Origin: Mixophyes australis
Lineage: Eukaryota; Chordata; Amphibia; Anura; Limnodynastidae
Length of the DNA: 64,000 bases
Assembly (NCBI GenBank): GCA_036250195.1
Contig: JAVHZZ010000009.1
Coordinates: forward strand, 95,713,771 to 95,777,770
Direction of reading: 5' to 3'
Shown: positions 25,653-39,173 of the stretch, piece by piece
Layout: each line of letters opens with the position of its first letter
Position numbering within the stretch: position 1 is the first letter of the stretch
The notes under the pieces: generated by a model
Databases searched by the model: none
Told to the model about the DNA's origin: nothing
The model's input: the letters and a program-made list of their open reading frames with translations, nothing else
Made by a program: the position numbers and the translations under genes

Positions 25653-27667
25653 AACATAAGTGCAAATACTTATTGTGCACCTTTTAAAATGTTAACTTTC
25701 ATTGACACAATTCAAAAATGCATCAGGAGACTCCTCCCATATGCAAATGAGTAATGTTTGTTTGTTTTAACAACTAAGCTTATATACCCAATGTACACCA
25801 ATGTATTTTTGAAAGTTGTTGTTAAAAGTATTAGTTTCTAGAGCTGCAAGCTACAGATCAGCAGAGAATATGCTGGTGGCAGGCCGATGAGTTACACCCG
25901 GTGACATCATGGCTTTTCCTAACAAGATGAATGTTGTTAATCAAATCCTGCACCCTTCAAAGCCTACTTGTAATTCTTTCCAGGTTCAACAATGACCTCC
26001 ATTGATTAATGGGATCCCAAAAGCAAGTATTAACAAGGTTATCATTCTGTAAGTATATTGTCTGTTACAGACTCCATCACAAGGAAACCCCGCAGTCAAC
26101 AAATCATTAAAGCAGTATACACTAAAGGTGCCCATACATGCTGATGGCCATTTTACATGTAATTGGACACATATCACAGAGATTATAGACTAAAAAAAAA
26201 CACAGTTAATCCCAATTAACATCTGATAAGGATTTATGAGGTGTCGGTATTGAATCCTGATGGATGGTAAATGTGGTAGGAGGATGACCGCCTCCCACTG
26301 TGTATGCAGCCATCTTCCCACCATGCTAATGGCGCACTGTTGGATCCAGCCATGTAAATGAGGTCCACTGTGTGTACACGGCAGGTGCACTTTCCTTTCA
26401 TTACTGCTTCGGGCATATATTGTTACCCACTACACATAAGTGGCCTTAACAGCATTCTGTTTAAGCAGGCCAATCCCAGGGCTTGGGTGTTGTAAATGTC
26501 ATGGAAACTGGACACTCCTACTGTATTCGGTCGCTGGCGTTGCCAGTAAAAAAACACATTTGCCTCCCAACAATGTTGGGGGGCAAATGTGTGAGTACCA
26601 CTAAAGTGAACTGCCATTGAAATACATAAAAAAGCATAAAAAGTGTTAAAATCTTAAAATATGTTTTCTTGAAAGAAACACGCCCCAAAAATCCAATCTT
26701 TCACCAATTCATTAACACCAACATATTTCCATAAGAGAAAATATTCATCAAATACGCTGTCCAAGTAAAAAAAACCAAAGACAGAAATCCCTATCAGATG
26801 ATAATTACTGCTCCTTACGGAACCTCGCCAGGATATGACATTGTTATCAATTAACTGGGAGAGTCAATACCAGTTCAGCCAATCACAAGAGGCCATTGTA
26901 GTGTGGGAAACTACTTGTTTATTGGCTGTGCAGGTATTGACCCTTTTATTCAATTTTAAACAATGTCATTTTGCAGCATCAACTGTTATCTTTACATTAG
27001 CCTTAGAAAAGCTTAATAGATACACTTCCTAAGATTCCGTTCAAATATGATGTATCTGTAAGGGATATACTATATGTACATCTGCATCTTCATTACTGTA
27101 CTGAACTTATACATGCACACTCTTGATCCTCCTCTATAGGAGAAATAGGACACAACTGCTTCTATGCGTAGCTACAAATACAGCCTTTTTTTACGCATGC
27201 GTAGTGTGGCAAGTCACATTTGTATGTCCTGTAAATGGACGTTCATCTCTTAATGAGACCCATGGTCTGCAACTGCTTTAAATTTTGCACATTGAGTATA
27301 AAGTGGGGGAAAATTGCCAACACTGTACAAGAAGCCAACTTGTAACTCAAAAATTGTAAACAATATATTAATTAAAATAAGTATTTCAATTATAGAGCTT
27401 GCATAACAAAATAAGCTTGAGGCTTCACACACAGACGTAGCAGTCAGCACATAAGTGGATTACTGGCTATTGTTTTTCAAAACCAAACAAGTCGAGGGAC
27501 TAACCAAACGACCTCATGCAGCATCTCCTGTTGAACTTTAAGCTTATTTTTTTGATTATCTGTGCTCTATCACTCCAACACTGATTTTAATTCATAAGCA
27601 ATAGTAATATTGTATTAATAAGAATACATGTGAAATAGGCAGGGAAATTAGTTAAATCACTTGGTTC
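25653..27667. other. Intronic, no gene seen
   Basis: Several 60-66 codon openings on both strands without similarity. No exon signals in phase with MAMLD1 were found. Confidence 0.5.
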
Positions 27668-27965
27668 CACAGTTGCCTTCTTTCCCAGAATGTCCAGGAA
27701 ACTAAGGAATTTCTAGGATTTTTGCCGGACTCCCAGGAGTGCACCCACCTGCTCACTTCACTAGTAAAGTGGGTGTATGACGGGACTTGATGACATGATT
27801 CACAGCGAATCATGTCACCCTAACTCCAACAACTCTGCGTGATGACGTATTACGCAATGGGAGGCTGGGTTGTGATAACTCAATTTGAACAGTTACCTCC
27901 GCCCCCTCCCGCTCCAGGATCTCTGAGATCCCGGTGGGGAGCTATAAAAAATGTTGCCAAGTATG
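27668..27965. mobile_element. CATACTTGCC-family element, diverged
   Basis: Left end CACAGTTGCCTTCTTTCCC and right end ATGTTGCCAAGTATG fit the family, as do the GTGACATGATTC and CCCCTCCCGCTCC blocks. No matching 8-bp flank remains, so this is an old copy. Confidence 0.65.
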
Positions 27966-30178
27966 CTTCTCTGTTGTACAATTCATGTGCTTATGTGCAG
28001 ACTTCTTCAACTTTACATAAGAAGGAGCTTATGCATAGCGAACAAGAAGCACAAATTCATTGACTTGTCAGTGTCCCCTGTACAGCGCAAAGCCTATCAA
28101 TTGACTAGAAACCAGTGACATCATTGAAATATAAGTCACTAATGTTTAATGCCTCTGTGAAATCACCAGTGGCTTGTGAATCCAGTGGCATGGCTCTACA
28201 ATGTAACAAAAATAAAAAATAAATAAATTTAAAACTAAAAATTTAAAAGAGAAATGATAAAGGCTGCACATACAGTATGTCATACAGAGCCTGGCATCCG
28301 GTCTAATCCATTTTATTCCCTGCGAAACATAAAATCCAATTAATCTTCCAGTTTAAAAGGTAGCTGAACTGTGCATTTAAATAGGTTTTCCCCAGGGGAA
28401 GGAGAATGAGTAAGCTTGATAGCTGAAGAAAAAATAAATAAATTAGGTCATCAAGCTTAGTCCGTCTTAAACCTCTGTCGTAGGCTTATCACCTAACAAA
28501 TGTGTTATATAGCATTATTAAGCACACATTTGAGAATCATTTTCTAGATGAGCTGGGCTTTTTGTTCTTTGGCAGCAACAAAAAGAGGCAGCACCCATTA
28601 TCATTAGCCAATCAGTAGCCTGCAAAATGTAGAACTAGCCCAATATTTACATCATGTTCCCTCTGTATTAGCAGGCTGTCAAACCCAATGCATACTGCCT
28701 AATATACCGTATAGTATCCAGGGCACAGTCTGTACTTGTCACAGCTACAAAGCCGTATTTGTAATATATAATCCCATGACCTTTGTTTCCACTCCTTGCA
28801 TTTCATTTTGCTTACATTTCTAACACTTTAGCTAATTAAATCAGAGTTGGAGAAGACCATTTCAACATTGCCATTTTGAACAAATATTCAAGAGAAAGCA
28901 GCCTATCACGTCTCTATGGCATAATGACATCACTGAGGTACCAGGCAACGTACTAATGACTTCATAAACTGCATTCTTGCGAATATTTATCGAGCCCACA
29001 AAGGGGCTTCCCACACACACATACAAAGTTACTAGTGACGTTCATAAATTGTGTTACACTATACAGTGCGCACTGTGTGTTTTATAAATAATTCAACTAT
29101 TACTTCAGTCTGGTAAATTGAAAATTGGAGTTCAGAATGTATAAGATCTGCAATACGCTAAACATCAATAAACAGGAGGTCAACAAAATCCAAGGTTCAT
29201 TTCCAAGCCTATAAAACATTGTATATAGACAGTGCAATATGTAATGTGACAGCAATTACTGTCTGAACTCTGTGCTAAATAATGTGCTTATAAAACAAGC
29301 AATGGAGTTGAGAATAATACAAGTAACATTTCCTAAGTGCTCATATGATTAGGTAAGCGCTTGTTTGACTGGAAGGTCTGATACACTTGGCATGTATGAC
29401 ATGGAATGCTGAGGATTTGCCAAAAGTTAAATGGTAAGGGTTGTTTGTTTTTTCCTTTCTGCAGATTGGTAATCTAAAATCACATGTGTTACTAGCTTTG
29501 TTGGATTAAATGAATTCTACCCTTTTGTTTTAAATGTCACAGTGTCTTAGCTTCTAGGCTACTTTTTCCATCTAATCACTAACTGTGCCTATAAAGAACG
29601 AATGCAAATTTTAGATTTCTGCAAACTGTAAATTGGTTACATTGTAATTAAGTAAATATACATGTTGTTAGGAATTGGGACAGGAATGAACGTGGCCAGA
29701 ATAATATTACCTAATAGTACAGTGCGGTGTAATAGGTTGGCGCTTTATAAATAATGGATAGTATATTATTTAAATATAAACTATTTAAACTGGTGAAGCT
29801 TCATTACATACAACAATCAATAATTACAAATAACTAGAATAAAGAACCCCAATTCATTGACCACGATATATCATTGATATTTATACACTTTCAATATTTA
29901 AAGCATGCTAATTGTAATAATCTAATTACATACACACAATGTCATTAATTCCATAAATAATTACTGGATGGTGTTATGCCGTACCTATAATAGTCTAAAT
30001 ACTCGGTAACAGAAAGATACAACGTGACAGAAACAACAACATACGTCCGCATACGAAACAAAAAACAGTTGGAGCTGGTCAGTCTGGAGGACTTTTTATC
30101 ATCCTAAATAATGTGTAATTGCATTTAGCACAACTGTGTATGTGGTTCCTTTGTCATACCCAACAAATCATACATTTC
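27966..30178. other. Intronic, no gene seen
   Basis: AT-rich, with no repeat boundaries or coding evidence that I can support. Confidence 0.5.
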
Positions 30179-31010
30179 ATCATCATCATCATTTATTTAT
30201 GTAGCGCCAACATATTCCGTAGCGCTTTACAATTGGGGACAAACATAGTAAACTAATAAACAAACTGGGTTAAACAGACAGAGGTGAGAGGGCCCTGCTC
30301 GCAAGCTTACAATCTATGGGACAATGGGAGTTTGACACATGAGGCTAAGGCCAAGTCTACATTTTACATTTCGGCCCAGCCAAGCTGTAAAGGTAAAAGT
30401 GACTCATAAGCTAAATGATTCTGTCACACAACAATGTTGGTCAGGGGGTAGTTGTCTTGTGTGAAATTGTGTAACGGGTGGTAATAGGGAAAGGTAGGGA
30501 GGTTAAGAGGGTGATTGAGGAATATTATAAACTTGTCTGAAGAGGTGGATTTTCAGAGAATGCTCGAAAGTTTGTAGACCAAAGGAGAGTCTTATTGTGC
30601 GAGGGAGTGAATTCCATAGAGTGGGTGCAGCCCGAAAAAAGTCCTGTAACCGGGAATGGGAGGATGTAATGAGAGTGGATGAGAGACGCAGATCTTGTGC
30701 AGAATGGAGTTGCCGAGTTGGGAGATATTTTGAGACAAGAGAGGAGATGTTGGTGCAGCTTTGTTGATGGCCTTGTATGTTAGTAAAAGTATTTTATATT
30801 GGATTCAGTAAAAAACAGACAACCAGTGTAGAGACATACAGAGTGATTCAACAGAGGAATAATGATTTGCAAGGAAAATCAATCTTGCAGCAGCATGCAA
30901 AATAGATTGTAGGGGTTTGAGTCTGTTTTGGGGAAGACCAGTAAGGAGTCTTACATTTACTGGTTTGTCCTGGTAATTGTGTACACTCATTGCACAATGT
31001 GCTCTGCCTA
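30179..31010 (-). mobile_element. 5'-truncated L2-type LINE (reverse transcriptase C-terminus and 3' UTR)
   Basis: In minus-strand sense the element ends at 30179 with GGCGCTACATAAATAAATG followed by ATG repeats. The minus-strand frame near 31000-30805 includes LLTGLPQNRLKPLQSILHAA and ESLCMSLHWL. This pattern is typical of the C-terminal end of reverse transcriptase in L2/CR1-clade non-LTR retrotransposons. Downstream the frame is broken, but a degenerate FFGLHPLYG-like block is the usual next motif. About 0.8 kb of a several-kb element remains, so it is dead. Its 3' end is shared by the SINEs in this intron. The exact 5' break is uncertain. Confidence 0.8.
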
Positions 31011-32219
31011 GTTGCACGTTACCTCTTTATTTTGAACTTTTCAGGACTTTTCAAAATGCACTCCTCTCTGGGCTCATGATAAGGGTAATGCTGTCTTTAT
31101 GTCGTACACTGTCATATGCGTTTACATCATGTTTTCATTTACATTGGATTAACCAAGAAGAACTTTGCACTTGCTCTATACAATGCACTAGTTTAGAACA
31201 TGCCTCACAACTGTTCCTATTAAGATACAAAAGTAACTTAAGTGATGAAATGCGTCAGTCTACAGTGCTATACCATGGGGGCACCTGTGATCTTATTCTT
31301 ATCGCTGGACCGTCTACTGCTGTCTCACCTCTGAGGACAATTACAATGTGTGGCCAAGCCATGTGAGTACTGAACGAAAGGGCATATTAAACAGCCGTAA
31401 GAATCCACTCCAATTCAAATACACTTAAATTATAACAAAGATATAAAGTGATCCGTGTCTGATGGTACGGACAGATACAAGTATAAGGCTGATATCATTT
31501 CTACGGGACGAATGGGGGTTCACCATTTAGCCATTTGTTCCAGATTTCTAAGGGATACCCTTCGTGCTGGAGTTGAGAATTACTGATATGTTACAGCTGC
31601 TGTGTTATACTTATGGCAAGTAATTACCAAAGTCTTTTAGATGGTATTGCATCAGAGGGAGACTGGAGTGTTCCCCTTCAGCTATTTGGCACATGGATTC
31701 TATGTAATACACTTTTATACTGTCGAACCAATTCTTTAATTACTTTTCTATTGGACATGGAGTGAGGTGAGCTGGCCACTCCCCGTCTACCTCATCCATC
31801 ACTATTGTAGTTTTTAAATTAAAGGAGATCACTTTTTTATGAAACTTGATGTTTTGTTAACTTATGAAGATTAGATCCTTTTTTTATAACCCTACTATAT
31901 GTTTATCTATTGTTATTATTGTTTTTATGATTTACTTTGATTGTATGAAATTATTTATTTAATAAAGCTTGCTTAACCAGGAGCCTATTGTTATTCTGCC
32001 ATATTTTCTATTAGCTTTATGGTTATCAAAGAGTCGACTGTAACTCAGTTAGACTGGCTCCTTATGCCCCTTTTTTTCCCTCTATATTTAGTATGTTTGA
32101 GGGAGATGGCACTTCCCTCTGAAGGAGCTGACTCTCTTTGTTGAATTACTATCTTTGCGGGATTGAGTTTGATAATATTCAGCGCCTAGAAATCTTTGTT
32201 TGTTCTGTTGATATGGTTG
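31011..32219. other. Unassigned intronic sequence, possibly repeat-derived
   Basis: Includes a 129-codon plus-strand opening (30977-31366) that overlaps the LINE remnant and shows no family similarity. Composition and junctions suggest old transposon sequence, but I cannot name it. Confidence 0.35.
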
Positions 32220-32937
32220 TTGGCTAGCCAATCAGTAATAGTGTTGGGGGATGGCCTGAGCTGGAGAGGTTTTATAAGGATAGGCATAGACAGGCTTCAT
32301 TCTTGTCAGAATCACTAGGTGGAATTGATGATAACTGCCAGCAGTTGGCGCTACTGAGTACTGAGGCGCGGAGTCTAGCACACCCCTGGTTTTCACCAGG
32401 AACCCCCGCAAGGAGGTATGGACTTCGCTGCAAGGGACGTGCAGGTCGCGGCCCTCAGTATCAGTCAGCTGGCGAGCTAACAGTTGAGGCAGCGGTGAGA
32501 GCCCACCAGGATGCAGGATGGAAGAGTAGTCAGCAAGCCGGGTCAAAACCAGAGGAACGGATATAGCCAAATCAGAAGCAGGAGAATGGTCAGGAAGCCG
32601 GGTCAATACCAAATATCAGTCTAAGCCAGAATCAGGAACCAAGGAGAAGTCAGGAACAAGCTGGGGTCAAAATCCAAATAACAGCAACACAGGAACAAAC
32701 GCTGGAGCAAGGCTGTAGACCTAATACTCTGGCACTAGACATGTGTCAGAGGCTGCCTTATATACCCTAAGGTGCCTCCAGATAGGGTTAGGGAGATTTT
32801 GGCGGTAAAACATGCTGGCTGCAGACAGGTGAGCAGAGATAGCGTCCCGCTGCTAGGCAACAGGACGTGGTTGCTTGGAAGGTGCAGGCGTCCGTCTCCT
32901 GCACCAAGTGTCAGTGCGGAGACGGCGCCTGACAACT
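32220..32937. repeat. GC-richer repeat block with ~60-bp internal tandem units
   Basis: Markedly more GC-rich than its surroundings. AAGCCGGGTCAAAACC near 32536 recurs as AAGCCGGGTCAATACC near 32596 and more loosely as AAGCTGGGGTCAAAATCC near 32657, giving about 60-bp spacing. On the minus strand it would begin TGTCAGGCGCCGTCTCC, which resembles an LTR start, but no matching far end or target duplication was found. Solo LTR is a guess. Confidence 0.4.
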
Positions 32938-33532
32938 CTCTTGCCACTGGAAATTTCTAATTGGCAGACTGCTGTGAGTATCATACTTGTGGATTATTTT
33001 TACCTCCACATTTCATATACCCGGTATGAGTGGATCACCTTGAAGCATGAGCATTTTGCCGGGAGCTAGAGGCTGGTTATGGTATAGGAGTCTAGGTTGG
33101 GCTTCATTGTTAAGTACACTGTCACTGAGCGAAGCCAACTTTGGGTGTCCAGGAGTGCTAGTTGTTCATTTGGACGGCAATGACATGCACCTTATGGAGG
33201 CCTCTCCCTTTCCATAGTATGAATAGAGGAATGTCTTTGGCCAGGCAAGGGAAAGTTGCCCTGTGTTGCCTTGACGATTTCTATTAAACAATTACATTCC
33301 AATAAGTAATGTAACTAAGGGAGGAGGAGGGATCTGCTTCTCATGTACATTTAGTAGGCAGACAGAATAGAGAAACACATTAGGTGATCTTTGACTTTGG
33401 CAAAACAAACCTTAAAAGGAAATGAAACCTGAAATAGTTTATTTGCTGCCCCAAAACAATACTTCCCAAGGCATGTGCCTTGTATTAGCCTAGGTATAAC
33501 TGTATATACACACAGTATATATATATACACAC

Positions 33533-33576
<44 letters not shown>

Positions 33577-33594
33577 TAGATATATCTATATCTA

Positions 33595-33635
<41 letters not shown>

Positions 33636-34586
33636 CACAGACACACGTAAACACACACGGTTGTACCCAGGGTAATATGAGGCGCTTGCCTAGGGCAGTG
33701 TTGTTTTTATATATAAAACCTTGCAGGCAAATTTTCCTTTATAGCCAGCTCCATATCACCTATGAACAAAAAGTGTTTATTATGATCCAAGTTCTCACCC
33801 AGCAACCTCTGAAAAACACTCCTCCCCAGCACATCTAAAGCAGCAGGGTGTTTGGAGAAAACCAGTAATCCTTTGCAAAACACTGCCACATATTTATGGG
33901 AAGACACAGCTATAGACATAGGCTACGAGAAAATGTACAAGTCTCTTCCACAGGGTGGACTTGGAAACTATTTTAGGAATTTGATCCTGCTTATGTCTGG
34001 AAATCTTGGAAGAAGATTCCTCTGCCTGTAAACAGTTGCCTCACTATTGGGAACCCATGAAAAATGTAATTAACTCGTTCAGGTTCATGTAAGTATAACA
34101 GATTTCATGTGTGAGACTAGCATTAAACATTCAGAGAAACAGCACAGCTAGTATAATAGTTATATTCCAATGAAATAAGGCAGGGTTAATATTCCTATTC
34201 ACCAGACCATATTAGAACGGTGAAGGTTTATCACCATTATTGTGTCTCAGTCATAGTGGGACAGACTGCTGAATATAGAATTTGATAACAGAGACAAAGC
34301 ACTCAGCCTGTGGCCCATCCAGTCTGCTCTAATCCTTTCTGATTTCAAGCCAATCTGAAAAGAATTAAAGCAGAAGTTTCATTGAGTGTTACGTAAAGCA
34401 CATAAGGTCCGGTTCTGCTGCTAAGCTTAAGTGGTGAGTGACAGCATGAGCGTCCATTTTGGCTACAAACACAGATGGCCAAATATGACTTGATCTGTCA
34501 ATTTTTTCTCTTCTGGATCCTCTGTGGCCTGTTTGTGTGGTCAAACCGCATTTAACAGTGTGTCCGATATTGATCAGATGGATCAC
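32938..34586. other. Intronic with TA microsatellite, no gene
   Basis: Only the microsatellite listed separately is supported. Confidence 0.5.
33502..33634. repeat. Compound (TA)n microsatellite
   Basis: About 130 nt of TA repeat with short CA and TATC interruptions. Gives a spurious YIYIYI ORF. Confidence 0.95.
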
Positions 34587-34899
34587 AACATCATTAGCGC
34601 CACTAATTCTGCAACGCTGTACAGAGAACTCTGAGTGAGTCACTCCCTGCCCCATTGGAACTAAATTCCCTAACACACACAGACATACCAAAAAAGACTA
34701 AGGACAATTTTATAAGCAACCAATTAACCTACTAGTATGTTTTTGGAGTGTGGGAGGAAACCGGAGCACCCGCGCAGACCCACACAGATACGGGGAGAAC
34801 ATACAAACTCCACACATACAAGGCCATAGTTGGGAATCAAACTCATGACCCCAGTGCTGTGAGGCAGAAGTGCTAACCACTAAGCCACCGTGCTGCCCC
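34587..34899 (-). mobile_element. tRNA-headed V-SINE-like element
   Basis: In minus-strand sense: head GGTGGCTTAGTGGTTAGC (A-box-like) and a degenerate B box, then the central block with GGTTTCCTCCCACACTCC, then the GCGCT tail (AGCGTTGCAGAATTAGTGG). Diverged copy, tail shortened. Confidence 0.85.
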
Positions 34900-35094
34900 C
34901 AATCACACTGCATTGACAAATTTCCTGACATTAACAAATATTCTAGCATGTGTGGCCAGCTTTATAGACCATATATTTACTTTGTAAGATTAATGTAAAA
35001 AAACTTTATTATGCTGAAATGATTATACATTTTATTTTATACAATAAAAAGCCTGCAGCCCTCCTCCCTCACTCCAGACATCACTATCTACATC

Positions 35095-35372
35095 CAGGGC
35101 CGGATTTACCACTAGGCAACCTAGGCAATTGCCTAGGGCCTAGTGGTCCCCAGAGAGCCCTCCCAGGACCGGCGGTGAGACCAACCTTTAAAAATGGGCC
35201 TTTACTTATGGGCCAGTGCTACATGCTTGTCCCCTCAGGCTAAAGTCTGCCAACCAGCCCCTGAATAGAGGTATATGTTATGCTAAAAACTATAGTGCTA
35301 TGGATTTTTTCAGGAAGGGGGCCCCACACCAGTATCTTGCCTAGGGCCCCATGAGGTCTAAATCTGGCTCTG
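35095..35372. mobile_element. Non-autonomous hAT-like element, TSD TCTACATC
   Basis: Ends CAGGGCCGGATTTA and TAAATCTGGCTCTG are imperfect complements. Exact 8-bp flanks TCTACATC at 35087-35094 and 35373-35380. Interior has GCCTAGGGCC blocks. No transposase. Confidence 0.9.
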
Positions 35373-35380
35373 TCTACATC

Positions 35381-36023
35381 CGTTGGCTGCATCAATAACA
35401 CTACTAGTACCTACTGTTTACTTTTAAGATTCTCCTTATGGTTAGCATAACGCCTGAGGACCCTTGGTGGCTCTACATGGCTGTAATGTAGGTTATTTGG
35501 GACTACTAGGAGAAGTTTCCTTTAAGCAGATATATATATCTAACAATAGCAAATATGCATAGTAGATCCTGCAAAGCTGTAAAGGAACATTGACATTACT
35601 GGACACTGCATTTTAATGGTAATTGTTTTTTATTTTTCAATTATTTGGTAGTTTTAGATGCACTTTACCTGTTTAATAAATATATGAGTTTACATGCTGC
35701 CTGATATTCACGCATTGTTAGAATTACATGCAGATTCTGCACTGCCCATTAACCCCAAGAAGGCAGCAACAGGTGTGACCTTCACAAGAGAGGTTGGTTT
35801 GAAAGTTGTATTTTTGTGCTACACACATCCAAGCATAGACCTCTAATTTAATATATTACCCAATAAGAATAGCTGCCAATGAAGGTGCCCTGTCGCATTT
35901 CACCGTACCAAAGGTCACTTTCATTTGGCTTCTTGTGATTTGTATCAAGAGTATCTTCAATGACAGATAATTGACAGTGGTAATAATCTCACAATAATTA
36001 ATATTTATTTGGAAATCACACAC

Positions 36024-36075
<52 letters not shown>

Positions 36076-36079
36076 CATA

Positions 36080-36141
<62 letters not shown>

Positions 36142-36787
36142 GTATATCATCGGTATCCATTCACTTGCTTTAAGTTCATTGGATACATATATGTATTAAT
36201 TGAATATGTATATCATTGCTTATATAAATCATCTATTCACATTCACATTTTTGCAAAGTATCCAAGAATAAAAGTTTCTCCTGCACTAGGCTTTTTCTTA
36301 TGCTTGTCCTTTTAGCTTAGTGAAGATGTTTACAGAGTAGACAATGTGAATGAAACTATGTGTCTCACAGACATAACTTCACACTGTTCTCTAAAACTGT
36401 GTGTGCTGGCAGAATAATACCCTCATCAGGAGCCATTCATTGTAATGTAGAACATTTCAAATGTTTGACAAATGCCCATATGTTTTGAAAGGATTAAAAA
36501 TATCAGTCTAAAACGGTTAACTGCTCATATCGAGGTTCCAAGATCGGCCTATACACTACGTGTCTCTCTCTCTTCTACTTACAATATAGTTTACAAGAGG
36601 TAGATTGTGTGTTGTGTCTCTGGAACCCACCAGATTAATAATGAAGATAAAAAGGCACCAGCTGATATAGAAGTGGAAACTGGAAGAAATCAGTAAAAAT
36701 TATATATATATGAAAAGAGTTTTGATGGTGCTCTAAAGTTATCCGATTTAAAAAAAAGCAATGCCTATGTACTCACATTAGGTGAAT
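35381..36787. other. Intronic with TA/CA microsatellite, no gene
   Basis: Only the compound microsatellite at 36026-36147 is supported. Confidence 0.5.
36026..36147. repeat. Compound (AT)n-(AC)n-(AT)n microsatellite
   Basis: AT repeat, then about ten AC units, then AT repeat again. The flanks of the CA run are mutually complementary and could fold. Confidence 0.95.
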
Positions 36788-37057
36788 CATCATCATCCTT
36801 TAATTATATAGCACCACTAATTCTGCAGCGCTGTACAGAGAACTCACTCACATCAGTCCTTGCCTCAATAGACTAGGGTTAATTTGATAGCAGCCAATTA
36901 GCCTACTAGTATGATTTTGGATTCTGGGAGGAAACCAGAGCACCCAGTGTAAATTCACGCAAACACATGAAGAATATACAAACTTCACACAGATAAGGCC
37001 ATGGTTGGGCTCATGGCCCCAGTGCTGTGAGGCAGAATTGCTAACCACTAACCCATC
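36788..37057 (-). mobile_element. V-SINE-like element, TSD GTGAAT
   Basis: Same family as 34587-34899. Flanked by GTGAAT at 36782-36787 and 37058-37063. Deleted in the middle relative to the full-length copies. Confidence 0.85.
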
Positions 37058-37796
37058 GTGAATGGCACATGACCTCTCCTCGAAATATATGGGGTGCTCA
37101 AAATGTAGCAAAAAAACGAAAGTGATCTGGATTATTCCAAATCCTAAGCATTCTGAATAAAAGTTACCAATCCTGTATTATTCTGTGGCCCCATAACCTG
37201 ATGAAATAGTGCTATTCCTATCTCGTCAAGGCCTAACACTCTCCACTTTATCTATTACTGCTATTATCTCTGTTCCAAAAATACATTTCCTTCCAAATCA
37301 ATATTAAAATTGCATAATAAAGCACGAAATATCTTAACAGACTCATTGTCTGAGATTTTCACTTCATTTCCAAGTTAAGAATGATTCATTAAAGAACCTC
37401 CCACAGTTCTGTACCAATCACTTAATCTCTGCATATTGCCCAGACTGTACACTCTGCTTTTTCGGTATAAAATATTCATGGTTGAAGACCGTAGATTTGG
37501 TTCTGCCATTGCACTATTGGACCTGAAGTGCAGTCAACGTGCTATTCTGTTGTAATTACAGGGAACTGCATAATGACGAATAAATTGCTATTAAATCATT
37601 TGAAAACAGCATTAAGTCTTTCAGTTCCCTTTCTTTTAATCTCAAAAGATATTCCCCTCACTGCCAGCCTATTTGCACATATATACCAGACACAAATATT
37701 CTTATTACATAGCCAACTGCCCAGATGAAGTGTGCTTAGTGTTTCATTACATGCAATATGGTACTTTAAACTTCACCTATTAAAAACTACATTGAT

Positions 37797-38132
37797 CATC
37801 ATCATCACCATTTATTTATATAGCGCCACTGATTCCGCAGCGCTGTACAGAGAACTCATTCACATCAGTCCCTGCCCCATTGGAGCTTACAGTCTAAATT
37901 CCTAACATACACACACACACAGACAGACAGAGACTAGGGTCAATTTTGATAGCAGCCAATTAACCTACTAGTATATTTTTGGAGTGTGGGAGGAAACCGG
38001 AGCACCCGGAGGAAACCCACGCAAACACGAGGAGAACATACAAACTCCACACAGATAAGGCCATGGTCGGGAATTGAACTCATGACCCCAGTGCTGTGAG
38101 GCAAAAGTGCTAACCACTAAGGCACCGTGTCT
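37797..38132 (-). mobile_element. V-SINE-like element, near full length
   Basis: Complete order in minus sense: tRNA-like head, conserved centre, CA-repeat spacer, and tail GGCGCTATATAAATAAATGG plus ATG repeats. One of the most intact copies. Head end at about 38132 is slightly diverged. Confidence 0.9.
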
Positions 38133-38403
38133 TCCTTTATGATAGAAAAAGGTTATGTGTTAAATGCAAGACAGACACAGTATAAAAAGTATATGAATAA
38201 GAATAGCTGCCTTAAATACACAATAATGTACTTTTTCATACATGTTGCATGCTTATAGAGATATATTTTGTGATTGAGGCAGAATATAATTTAGTGGGTT
38301 TTTTATTTTATTTACCAAGGGTTAGAGTTGACTGCACACATACAGATCCTTTTGTGTGTCATGAGTACCAAATGACCATATGTATGTTTAGTTTGATGAC
38401 AGA

Positions 38404-38766
38404 TCATCATCATCATCTATTTATATAGCGCCACTAATTCCGCAGCGCTGTACAGAGAACTCATTCACATCAGTCCCTGCCCCATTGGAGCTTACAGTCT
38501 AAATTCCCTAATATAGACACACACTCACACACAAACATAGACAGACAGACAGAGAGGGAGAGACTAGGGTCAATTTTGATAGCAGCCAATTAACCTACCA
38601 GTATGTCTTTGGAGTGTGGGAGGAAACCGGAGCAACCGGAGGAAACCCACGCAAACACAAGGAGAACATACAAACTCCACACAGATAAGGCCATGGTCGG
38701 GAATTGAACTCATGACCCATGGTGCTGTGAGGCAGAAGTGCTAACCACTAGGCCACTCTGCTGCCC
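38404..38766 (-). mobile_element. V-SINE-like element, near full length
   Basis: Head GGCAGCAGAGTGGCCTAGTGG at the right end, ATG-repeat tail at the left. Close in sequence to 37797-38132 and 600 bp from it, suggesting similar age. Confidence 0.9.
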
Positions 38767-38877
38767 AATATGAGGCTATAGCACCTGTTAGTGTAGGTGT
38801 ACACCAGTTCAATCTCTTATCAGACAAGACAGATTTTCACACTGCAGTTGGATAACGTGCTACCAACTTTATACATT

Positions 38878-39031
38878 CATCATCAACATCATCATCAACA
38901 TTTATTTATATAGCACCAGCAAATTCCGTAGCGCTTTACAATTGGGAACAAACATTGATAAGACAATACTGGGTAATACATACAGACAGAGAGGTAAGAG
39001 AACCCTGCTCGAAAGCTTACAATCTATGGGA
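38878..39031 (-). mobile_element. L2-type LINE 3' fragment
   Basis: Contains TAGCACCAGCAAATTCCGTA followed by GCGCTTTACAATTGGGAACA, as in the 30179 LINE, then the ACAGACAGAGAGGTAAGAG and GAAAGCTTACAATCTATGGG blocks. Only the last ~150 bp are present. Confidence 0.85.
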
Positions 39032-39173
39032 TTTCCAGTCTTTGTTGTGTGCTCATTGTCACTGCATCTCCACTGTTAGACAAAAGTCAATCACAAAAGA
39101 AATACAGCCACATCTCCCAAAACTTAGACCCCTCTCCTTATCTAACCAGGCTGCTCCCTGATTCACCTTACCA

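Noticed and set aside
30977..31366. 129-codon plus-strand opening
   Set aside because: Antisense to the L2 LINE remnant at its start, unrelated sequence afterwards.
34710..34949. Openings of the HWGHEFDSQ/TLQKHTSRLIGC type, repeated at 36848 and 54587
   Set aside because: They are translations of the V-SINE on its sense strand, not genes.
37797..38766. Two similar ~340-bp units in tandem, considered as CRISPR-like or satellite array
   Set aside because: They are two separate SINE insertions with different flanks; no regular spacers.
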